Shown here in pieces: positions 44,194 through 51,715 of a DNA stretch of 64,000 nt. The DNA is taken from positions 1 through 64,000 of the forward strand of contig NZ_WTYM01000057.1 of the NCBI RefSeq assembly GCF_009827435.1. Direction: 5' to 3'. The stretch comes from Croceibacterium salegens. GTDB lineage: Bacteria > Pseudomonadota > Alphaproteobacteria > Sphingomonadales > Sphingomonadaceae. A program made the position numbers and the translations under genes. The notes under the pieces are model-generated. The model did not search any database, had not been told where the DNA came from, and saw only the letters and a list, made by a program, of their open reading frames with translations. How positions within the stretch are numbered: position 1 is the stretch's first letter; each line of letters begins with the position of its first letter.

Positions 44194-45194
44194 ACGCTTG
44201 CGACCCAGCTTTGGCTGCGGCTCGCCGCGTAACGCTGCTCGATACGGCAGTGGCTTCGACCAATCTGGGTGACCAGATCATCATGGAAGCGGTACGGGCA
44301 GGCTTGCGGGATGTGCTGGCTGGCACCTTCGTCACCTCGGTAGCGAGCCATGACCGGCTCGGGCCGAAGGGGCGCGCGCTGATCCGCAATGCCGACGTTG
44401 CGATTGCCGGCGGTTCGAACCTAATCAGCTCTCGCATGTGGTTTCGCTCTGTCTGGAAGCTTGGCCTGCGCGACGCATTCCTGAGCATGAACACAGTGCT
44501 CATGGGCATCGGTTGGTACCAGTTCCAGAACAAGCCCGATCCATACTCGCGCTGGCTGCTGCGGCGGGTGCTGCACCCGACGGCGCTCCATTCGGTGCGC
44601 GACAGCCATGCAAAGGCGATGCTGGCAGGAATCGGGATCGTCAATGTCGTCAACACCGGCTGCCCGACTTTGTGGGATCTCGCCAATCCGGCACGCCCAC
44701 CGCTACCGACCTGCAAGGCTGCCGAGGTGGTGACTACGGTCAACACCTACATCAAAGATCCGGCGGCTGATCGGCGGATGCTGGAAATTCTGAAAGCCCG
44801 CTACGGCACTGTCTATGCGTGGATCCAGACCGCTGAGGACGGCGCATATCTACGCGAACTGGCCCAAGGCATCGAGATCATCGAGCCAAGTCTGGCGGCC
44901 TATGACGAACTGCTGACTAGCGCGCGCGATCTCGATTATGTTGGGAACCGACTGCACGGCGGGATTCGTGCGATGCAGAAGGGGCGACGTGCAATAATCG
45001 TGGCAATTGACAACCGCGCGCAGGAAATGGGTCGCGATTTTGCGCTCCCCATCGTTGCGCGGACCAATTTTGAAAGGCTTGAGGCAATGATTGCCGGGCC
45101 GCTGGAAATCGCGGTAAGGCCGCCGCTGGGAGATATCGCTGCTTGGAAAGCGGCACTTGCAAGGACGATCCATGGACCGGCCGCAGGAGACTGA
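44190..45194 (+). CDS. Polysaccharide pyruvyl transferase family protein
   Basis: This protein adds pyruvate ketals from phosphoenolpyruvate to a sugar, as judged by the PF04230 family. It shows ASTNLGDQIIMEAV at the N-terminus, ADVAIAGGSNL, and YVGNRLHGGIRAM with the characteristic Arg-Leu-His. It has 334 aa. Some family members have other roles (CsaB, WcaK), so the exact reaction is inferred. The modification would make the glycan acidic, and in CsaB-type systems it creates a ligand for SLH-domain proteins; no such protein is in the window. Confidence 0.87.
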   Translation: MNACDPALAAARRVTLLDTAVASTNLGDQIIMEAVRAGLRDVLAGTFVTSVASHDRLGPKGRALIRNADVAIAGGSNLISSRMWFRSVWKLGLRDAFLSMNTVLMGIGWYQFQNKPDPYSRWLLRRVLHPTALHSVRDSHAKAMLAGIGIVNVVNTGCPTLWDLANPARPPLPTCKAAEVVTTVNTYIKDPAADRRMLEILKARYGTVYAWIQTAEDGAYLRELAQGIEIIEPSLAAYDELLTSARDLDYVGNRLHGGIRAMQKGRRAIIVAIDNRAQEMGRDFALPIVARTNFERLEAMIAGPLEIAVRPPLGDIAAWKAALARTIHGPAAGD

Positions 45195-46674
45195 CCGCTG
45201 GGACACGTTCGCGATCGCCGCGATACTGCTCTTGGCACTGGCACTCCGCCTCTATCGGCTCGATGCGCCGCTTTGGTATGACGAGGTGCTAACCCTCACA
45301 AATTTCGTGCGGCTCCCCTGGCCGAATCTGCTGAGCGACTTTTCTTCGCTTAACAATCACATGGCCTACAGTGTGGAAGCGAAACTGGCAGTCGGCCTGC
45401 TGGGCGAAAGCGCATTTGCGATGCGGCTGCCCGCGGTGCTGTTCGGCGTGGGCAGCATCGCGCTGATCTGGCCGATGGTGCGCCAGGCCGCCGGGCGCGG
45501 GCCCACGCTCGTCGCCATGGGCCTCGCCGCGATTTCCTATCACCACATCTGGTTCTCGCAAAATGCGCGCGGCTATACGGAGCTGTTGTTCTTCACCAGC
45601 CTGGCGACGCTGATCTTCGTGCGCGCCGTGGCCCGCCCTAGCTGGGGCTTGTGTATCTGCTACGCCGTCGCACTCGCGCTCGCGATGTACACGCATCTTT
45701 CTGCGGGGTTCTTCATCGCGTCGCACGGCGTGGTGGGGATCTACCTGCTGCTCCGCCGGCAGGCGGGGATGCAGCTGGCCTATGGCGGGGTGATGGGCGC
45801 GGTGCTTACCGTGCTGCTCTATGCGCCGGTGATCCCGCAGGTGATCCCGGCGATGAACCAGGTGTCGGACGGCAAGACCAGTTCGACCATGGCCGAATGG
45901 ACCAATCCGTTGCGCATGCTGGGCGAAATCGGCGCGAGCTTCGGGCCGCTCGGCCCGATCGCGCCGTTGCTGATCGCGGGCGCGCTGTTGGTGATCGTGC
46001 TCGGCGCCATTCGCTTGTGGCGCGGCGCCCCGGTGCTGACGGCGATCTATGTCCTGTCGATCCCGATCGCGCTCGTCATGCTGATGGTCTTGTCCTTCCG
46101 TATCTGGCCGCGCTATTTCTTCGTGGATATCAACATCATCTTCGTGTTCGCCGCCCTGGGCTGCAGCGTCTTCACCAATTGGCTGAAGCGCTGGTTCGGG
46201 GAGCGGGCGGGGGCACCGCTATTCGCAGCCGCCGCACTCGCGATGGTGGTGGTCTCGCTGGTGTTGCTGCCGAAGAACTATCTTCACCCCAAGCAGGATT
46301 TCGCCGGCGCGGTCGCCCGGTTCGAGGCAGAGCGGCGGCCGGGCGATCGGCTCGCCGCAATCAGTCTCGCCGCCGAGCCGCTAAAGAGCTATTTTGCGCC
46401 CGAGGTGGCGGTGATCGAAAGTGACGCAGATCTGCAACGGCTGCTCGCAGAGACCCCGAATATCTTTGTTATCACTGCGTTCGACAACCATGTCGAAACG
46501 GGACAGGAACAACTCCTCGCTGTCATTGAGCAACGCGCCAAGGCAGTAATTGAATTCGATGGAACGCTGGGCGGAGGTGAAGTCCGGATGTTCCGTTTAC
46601 GGGGCAAGGGGGCCAGACAGGCCGACGCTGCACAAGCAGTTTGCGGCAACAGGACGGATGACGGTTGTGGCTGA
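45172..46674 (+). CDS. GT39/ArnT-like GT-C glycosyltransferase
   Basis: A 500-aa polytopic inner-membrane transferase using a polyprenyl-phosphate sugar. The first periplasmic loop has LWYDEVL (Asp37-Glu38), the acidic pair of the PMT/ArnT/GT39 group. GYTELLFFTSLATLIF and LGESAFAMRLPAVLFG follow the PMT_2 pattern. A soluble C-terminal periplasmic domain begins about residue 375. The ATG at 45172 overlaps the upstream gene by 23 bp; the frame is open to a TTG at 45157. It would use the lipid-P-sugar produced by the first gene of this operon. Confidence 0.86.
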   Translation: MDRPQETDRWDTFAIAAILLLALALRLYRLDAPLWYDEVLTLTNFVRLPWPNLLSDFSSLNNHMAYSVEAKLAVGLLGESAFAMRLPAVLFGVGSIALIWPMVRQAAGRGPTLVAMGLAAISYHHIWFSQNARGYTELLFFTSLATLIFVRAVARPSWGLCICYAVALALAMYTHLSAGFFIASHGVVGIYLLLRRQAGMQLAYGGVMGAVLTVLLYAPVIPQVIPAMNQVSDGKTSSTMAEWTNPLRMLGEIGASFGPLGPIAPLLIAGALLVIVLGAIRLWRGAPVLTAIYVLSIPIALVMLMVLSFRIWPRYFFVDINIIFVFAALGCSVFTNWLKRWFGERAGAPLFAAAALAMVVVSLVLLPKNYLHPKQDFAGAVARFEAERRPGDRLAAISLAAEPLKSYFAPEVAVIESDADLQRLLAETPNIFVITAFDNHVETGQEQLLAVIEQRAKAVIEFDGTLGGGEVRMFRLRGKGARQADAAQAVCGNRTDDGCG

Positions 46675-48055
46675 ACAGAAGATCGATTGGCGTGCCATCG
46701 TCTATAACGGCAAGGTCGACATACTCGATGAGTATGCCGGGCGCGACGCGCTGCTTGAAAAGTTGACCAGTACTTTCCTCGATGCAGTCGAAAAGCTGGA
46801 AAGCAAGGCCGCGCGAGCCGCGGTGGCCGCTGAAGGCCTGCGTTCGCTCCACAAGCATTTCCCGCCGCACAAGGTCGCCAAGCTGGAAGCGATGGTCCGC
46901 ACGCAGATGCGCGACGATCTCTATTTCTGGGCGCAGCAGGTCGGCCGCGAGACGATCGGTCTCGAAGATCCGTTCTATGTCGACATGCTGATCGTGCTGC
47001 GAATCCACTATCCGTTCCTGGTCGCGCGCGAAAGCGAGGTTCCGGAAGAGCCGCCCTATGACTGGGAAGAGCGCATCCGGCTCGGCATTGCGGCGCTGCG
47101 CAATCCCAAGATTCTGGCCAACCAGGTTTCGCGCCGCATCCGCAAGCGCGGCAAGATCGCCGAGCACAAGATCGCATATGATCCCAAATCCTATCACGGC
47201 GAATTGCCGACCCTGGCGCGCGCCCATGGCGCGCATATCGATACGTGGTACGGCCACAGCTTCGACGGCTTCAATGTCTGGCTATCGATCGATGGGGTGA
47301 ACACCGATAATACGGTGATCCTGTATCCAGAGCTCTTCGGCCACCGCGTCGATTACGATCCGCGCAGCATGTATTTGGCCGAAGGCACCAAGATCCCAAA
47401 ACCGACCAAGGTCGATCTAAAGCCGGGCCAGCTGCTGCTGTTCAATCCGGAAATGCTGCACGGCACGCAGGTCAACATCTCGGATGAGACCCGCGTCGCG
47501 CTGACTGTCCGAATCAATCCGAAAGTGCCGCGTTTCAACGACGATGCGCCGTTCAATGCCGAACACTGGTATGCGTCGACCGATCTCGCCAAGCGCCGCT
47601 ACACCCATGTGTCGGTGTTCCCGGCCAATGAGTATCAGGGCGATCCCTCGATCGCGCAGGAAGCGGTGCCGCCCGGTACGCTGCCGCGCGTGACGGTCGA
47701 GAATGCCGAAAGCGGCGACACCGTGCTGTGCAGCGCGGCCGAACTCGACCAGGCCGGGCAGGTCGCGGTCGATCTGGGCAAGCGCAAGCTGCTGCTGGTC
47801 AAGGACGAGAATTGCATCCGGGCCTTCAACCGCCTCTGCCCCCATCGCGGGATCGATCTGGCGGACGGCCATGTCGACGGACAGGAAGCCTTCTGCCCCG
47901 GCCACGGCATCGCCTTCTCGCTCAGCGACGGTAAGTCGACCTGCGCCGCGTTGCATCTGCGCAAGCTGGAAGTGATCGAACGCGACGGGCAAATCGTTCT
48001 CCCGGGCAAGCGCGGCGCAGCACCGGTGGAGGAAGCAGCGCTGGCGGATGGCTGA
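46658..48055 (+). CDS. Fe(II)/2-oxoglutarate dioxygenase-like protein fused to a Rieske [2Fe-2S] domain
   Basis: A 465-aa protein with two redox domains. Residues about 100-300 fit a phytanoyl-CoA-dioxygenase-like double-stranded helix. The proximal metal pair is His193-x-Asp195 in AHIDTWYGHS, the distal His268 is in MLHGTQ, and Arg279 is placed for 2-oxoglutarate binding. Residues about 345-450 are a Rieske domain with Cys394-x-His396, sixteen residues, then Cys413-x-x-His416. A C-terminal electron-transfer domain is unusual for 2-oxoglutarate enzymes, which normally need no ferredoxin. Expected to be cytoplasmic, acting on a sugar intermediate. The ATG was chosen because the sequence before it is the shadow of the GT39 3' end; overlap is 17 bp. 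Confidence 0.85.
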   Translation: MTVVAEQKIDWRAIVYNGKVDILDEYAGRDALLEKLTSTFLDAVEKLESKAARAAVAAEGLRSLHKHFPPHKVAKLEAMVRTQMRDDLYFWAQQVGRETIGLEDPFYVDMLIVLRIHYPFLVARESEVPEEPPYDWEERIRLGIAALRNPKILANQVSRRIRKRGKIAEHKIAYDPKSYHGELPTLARAHGAHIDTWYGHSFDGFNVWLSIDGVNTDNTVILYPELFGHRVDYDPRSMYLAEGTKIPKPTKVDLKPGQLLLFNPEMLHGTQVNISDETRVALTVRINPKVPRFNDDAPFNAEHWYASTDLAKRRYTHVSVFPANEYQGDPSIAQEAVPPGTLPRVTVENAESGDTVLCSAAELDQAGQVAVDLGKRKLLLVKDENCIRAFNRLCPHRGIDLADGHVDGQEAFCPGHGIAFSLSDGKSTCAALHLRKLEVIERDGQIVLPGKRGAAPVEEAALADG

Positions 48056-49334
48056 ACGGGCTCGCCTTGCCGATCGGCCGCTGCGGGTGGCGCTGGTCAC
48101 GACCTTCTACCCGCCGCATAATTTCGGTGGGGACGGGCGGTACGTCCAGAGCTTCGCGCGGGCGCTTGCGCGCCATGGCTGCGAGGTCGAGGTGATCTAT
48201 TCGGATGATGGCTGGCGAGTGCTGAGCGGACAGAAGACCTCGCCTGAAACCGCGCCCGACGAGCCGGGCATCAAGATCCGCAACCTCTCCAGCGACAAGC
48301 CGTTCATGGCAACGCTGCTGAACCAGCAACTGGGCACGCCTGCCGGCCGGCGGCGCCGGCTGGAAGCGGCGCTTTCCAACGATTTCGACGTGATCCATTA
48401 TCACAACGTGTCGCTAATCGGCGGGCCGGGCGCGCTGGAGCTGGGTGACGCGATCAAGTTCTACACCGCGCATGAGCATTGGCTCGTATGCCCCAATCAC
48501 GTGCTGTGGCGCCACGGACGCGAGCTGTGCGACGGCCGCGAATGCGTCCGCTGCTCGATCGCGCATCGCCGTCCGCCGCAATTGTGGCGCGCCACCGGGC
48601 TGCTGGATCGTGCGGCAAGCCATGTCGACACGTTCATCGCCCTCAGCGAGTCGGTTGCGGCCAATCACAAGAGTTTCGGCTTCAAGCCGGAGATGACGCT
48701 GATGGCATCCTTCATGCCGGACGAGGAAGCGGCGGCGAGCGTGCCCGCGCCCGCCCATCCGCGGCCCTATTTCCTGATGGTCGGTCGCCTGGAAGTGATC
48801 AAGGGCATGCAGGATGTGATCCCACGGTTCGGCGAGGATGCTCCCGCGGACCTCCTGATCGCCGGCTCCGGCCCTTTCGAGCCCGAGCTTCGGGCGCTCG
48901 CGGAGGGTAAGCCTCACGTTCGCTTCCTCGGCAAGGTCGATCCGGGCGCACTGCCGGAGCTTTACCGCAACAGCCTGGCGCTGATTACACCCTCCATTTG
49001 CTACGAGGTTTTTCCGATGGTCGCGTTGGAGGCCTTCCGGGAAGGCACGCCAATCGTGGCGCGCGATCTTGGCCCCTATCCGCAGATCGTGCAGGAAAGC
49101 GAAGCCGGGCTGCTGTTCGAAGATGCCGTTTCGCTCGGCGATGCGCTCCGGACCATCGCGTCCGACCAGCAAATGCGGGCGAAGCTGGGCGCCAATGGCC
49201 GCCAGGCGGTCGCCACCCGGTGGAGCGAAGCCACCGCAATTCACGATTATTTCGAACTCATCAGGCAAACCGCAATCAAGAAGCGCCGCCAGGATCTGGT
49301 CGATCGGCTGGCCGCGCTGCCCCTCGCAGCGTAG
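48048..49334 (+). CDS. GT4 glycosyltransferase with an inserted Cys cluster
   Basis: A 428-aa GT-B transferase. It starts RVALVTTFYPPHNFGGDGRY with a Gly-rich acceptor loop. The C-terminal domain has YFLMVGRLEVIKGM, LLIAGSGPFEPEL and ITPSICYEVFPMVALEA with the E-x7-E pair. After HEHWLVCP an inserted segment carries Cys148, Cys161, Cys166 and Cys169, which could hold zinc. This Cys-rich insertion recurs in some exopolysaccharide GT4 proteins. It overlaps the 2-oxoglutarate/Rieske gene by 8 bp. Confidence 0.87.
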   Translation: MAERARLADRPLRVALVTTFYPPHNFGGDGRYVQSFARALARHGCEVEVIYSDDGWRVLSGQKTSPETAPDEPGIKIRNLSSDKPFMATLLNQQLGTPAGRRRRLEAALSNDFDVIHYHNVSLIGGPGALELGDAIKFYTAHEHWLVCPNHVLWRHGRELCDGRECVRCSIAHRRPPQLWRATGLLDRAASHVDTFIALSESVAANHKSFGFKPEMTLMASFMPDEEAAASVPAPAHPRPYFLMVGRLEVIKGMQDVIPRFGEDAPADLLIAGSGPFEPELRALAEGKPHVRFLGKVDPGALPELYRNSLALITPSICYEVFPMVALEAFREGTPIVARDLGPYPQIVQESEAGLLFEDAVSLGDALRTIASDQQMRAKLGANGRQAVATRWSEATAIHDYFELIRQTAIKKRRQDLVDRLAALPLAA

Positions 49335-49351
49335 GGGAAAAGGGGGAAGTC

Positions 49352-50068
49352 ATGGTAACCAAAGTTGGACAGAACATAGAAACGGCCAATGCGGCCTGGA
49401 ATTTCGGCGGCAATGTGCCCGATCATTTCGTGGATCACATCCGCCATTCCGTGCCGCTCTATGCCGAGGGCCACGACCTCATCTGCCAGCTGAGCGACTA
49501 TTTCGTCGCCAATAACAGCACGGTGTACGAGATCGGCGTTTCGACCGGGGAATTGCTCAAGAAGGTGGCCCTGCGCAACCAGCATCGCACGGGCACCAAT
49601 TTCATCGGAATGGATGTCGAGGAGGCAATGACGGCCAAGGCGCGCAAGCACACGGCCGACGTTCCGAATATCGAGATCCTGGATGACGATGCCCGGACTT
49701 ATCATTTCGAGAAGTCGGACCTCATCCTTTCCTATTACACGATGCAGTTCATCCCGCCCCGCGACCGGCAGGAGTTGTTCAACAAGCTGTATGACGCGCT
49801 GCACTGGGGCGGGGCGCTGATCATGTTCGAGAAGGTCCGCGCACCCGATGCACGGTTCCAGGACATCGCCGTCAGCCTTTATAACGAGTTCAAGCTGGCC
49901 AACGGCTTCAATTGCGAGGAAATCGTCACCAAGACCCGCAGCCTCAAGGGCGTGCTGGAGCCGTTCTCGACCCAGGGCAATCTCGACCTGTTCGAACGCG
50001 CCGGGTTCAAGGACGTGACGACGATCGCGAAATATGTTTGCTTCGAGGGCTTCCTGGCGATCAAGTAA
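49352..50068 (+). CDS. CmoA-like class I SAM-dependent enzyme
   Basis: A 238-aa protein with SAM motif I VYEIGVSTG (58-66). Its overall layout follows CmoA, the carboxy-SAM synthase of tRNA uridine modification: the opening block HFVDHIRHSVPLYAEGHD, then YYTMQFIPPRDRQELFNKLY, GGALIMFEK, YNEFKLANGF, and the end FEGFLAIK. No cmoB partner is nearby, and the operon is a glycan operon. It could be an ordinary methyltransferase of the same fold or could make carboxy-SAM for sugar carboxymethylation. The start has an AGGGGGA site. The frame is open upstream into the GT4 gene, which is not used. Confidence 0.78.
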   Translation: MVTKVGQNIETANAAWNFGGNVPDHFVDHIRHSVPLYAEGHDLICQLSDYFVANNSTVYEIGVSTGELLKKVALRNQHRTGTNFIGMDVEEAMTAKARKHTADVPNIEILDDDARTYHFEKSDLILSYYTMQFIPPRDRQELFNKLYDALHWGGALIMFEKVRAPDARFQDIAVSLYNEFKLANGFNCEEIVTKTRSLKGVLEPFSTQGNLDLFERAGFKDVTTIAKYVCFEGFLAIK

Positions 50069-50098
50069 GCCACAACGCCAGCCAGTCACGACGGGATC

Positions 50099-51703
50099 AT
50101 GATCAGCAATCTATCCGACCGGCCGGACGGCACGAAGCTTGCCTGCGACATCGTGGTGATCGGTGCTGGCGCGGCCGGCATCGCCATTGCGCGCGAATTT
50201 GCGGGCCGCAGCGAACGGGTGATCGTGCTTGAAGCCGGAGATGCCGATTTCGACGAGCAATATCAGGATTTTACCAAGGGCAGCGCATCCGGCGCGCCCT
50301 ATTTCGCGCTCCATGAATCGCGTTACCGTATGCTGGGCGGGTCGACCTTCCGCTGGGGTGCGCGCACCGCGCCGTTCAAGCCGCATGATTTTTCGGAGCG
50401 GCCATGGATCGATAAAACCAAGGGCTGGCCGATCCCGCTCGACGAGATCACACCCTTCTATGACCGCGTATTCCAGATGGTCGCGGTCAAGACGCCTTTC
50501 GCCTTCGACAAGGGGGTGTGGGAATTTGTCGCGACCAAGCCGGTTGCCTTCGACGAGGCGCAGCTCGAATATCATGCGTTCCAGTTCGGCCGGAACCTGC
50601 TGTTCAACGCCCGTTTCGGGGACGAGTTGCGCCAGGCACCGAATGTCGAAGTGCTGCTCGGCGCGCAGGTACTGGAGATCGACACGGGTGGCGAGGGCGC
50701 CCATGTCGATCATCTGAAAGTCGCCGCGCTGAGCGGCGGGCGCTGCACGCTGCGGGCCAAGACTTACATCCTTGCTTCCGGCGGGATCGAAAATGCCCGG
50801 ATGCTACTGCTGTCCAAGGGCCGCGACGGGCGCGGCCTGGCCAATGGCAGCGATACTGTCGGCCGCTTCTTCATGGAGCATCCCACCGTTTCGGCGGGTA
50901 CGATTACCTCGTCCAACAACCAGAAGCTGATCGATATCTTCTCGCCGGGCCTGATCGCCGGTCGCCTGGTCGAGGTGGGTGTCGCTTTGTCGCCCGAACA
51001 GCAGCGCGCGACGCAAAGCCTCAATGCGATCGCCCGTGCGGCGGTGGTCCTGTCAAAGGACCCGACCCAGGCGCTACGCGAATTGCTTCGCAACCTTGCC
51101 CATCGCCGCTTGCCGCATAATCTGAGCTGGTATCAGAAGAACAAATATCTGACCGAGCGGCTCGGCATCATCCTGCGCAATCCGTTCTCGATCGTGGGCA
51201 ATGTCATCCGCCATGCGCTGGGCAAGCCGAAGCGCTTCGATGTCGATTCCGTCTATCTCGAATTGCGGACGGAACAGGATCCCAATCCCGAAAGCCGGGT
51301 CACGCTGGGAACCGAGCTAGACGCGCATGGCCAGCCCCGCGCACATCTGCACTGGGCGCTCACCGAGCGGGACAAGCACACGATGCGTACGCTCGCCCAT
51401 GCGGTGGACGCGGAACTGCGCCGGCTGGGCCTAGGCGAGATCGCGTTCGAGCCCTGGCTGGAATCCGACGATCTGACCTTCGGCAGCGACATGGTCGGCG
51501 GCCATCATCATATGGGTACAACTCGCATGTCCGCCGATCCGGCGGACGGCGTCGTGCGGGGCGATTGCCGCTGTCACGAGGTGGACAATCTCTACATTGC
51601 GGGCAGTTCGTTGTTTCCGACCTCGAGCTTCGTCAACCCGACCGCGACGCTCCTCGCGCTGAGTATTCGCTTGGCCGACATGCTCAAGCGCACCGGCAAC
51701 TGA
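50099..51703 (+). CDS. GMC family FAD-dependent oxidoreductase
   Basis: A 534-aa flavoprotein of the glucose-methanol-choline group, close to bacterial sugar or polyol dehydrogenases. The FAD-binding IVVIGAGAAGIAIAREF is at about 18-34. LGGSTFRWGAR is the second signature, and the GMC_oxred_C block has GGHHHMGTTRMSADPADG and SSLFPTSSFVNPTATLLAL. The catalytic His lies in GGHHHMG and the Asn in FVNPT. No signal peptide is present, so it acts in the cytoplasm. In this operon it probably oxidises a hydroxyl of a sugar intermediate. An acceptor partner such as cytochrome c is not encoded here. Confidence 0.88.
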   Translation: MISNLSDRPDGTKLACDIVVIGAGAAGIAIAREFAGRSERVIVLEAGDADFDEQYQDFTKGSASGAPYFALHESRYRMLGGSTFRWGARTAPFKPHDFSERPWIDKTKGWPIPLDEITPFYDRVFQMVAVKTPFAFDKGVWEFVATKPVAFDEAQLEYHAFQFGRNLLFNARFGDELRQAPNVEVLLGAQVLEIDTGGEGAHVDHLKVAALSGGRCTLRAKTYILASGGIENARMLLLSKGRDGRGLANGSDTVGRFFMEHPTVSAGTITSSNNQKLIDIFSPGLIAGRLVEVGVALSPEQQRATQSLNAIARAAVVLSKDPTQALRELLRNLAHRRLPHNLSWYQKNKYLTERLGIILRNPFSIVGNVIRHALGKPKRFDVDSVYLELRTEQDPNPESRVTLGTELDAHGQPRAHLHWALTERDKHTMRTLAHAVDAELRRLGLGEIAFEPWLESDDLTFGSDMVGGHHHMGTTRMSADPADGVVRGDCRCHEVDNLYIAGSSLFPTSSFVNPTATLLALSIRLADMLKRTGN

Positions 51704-51715
51704 GGACGCTGCACA

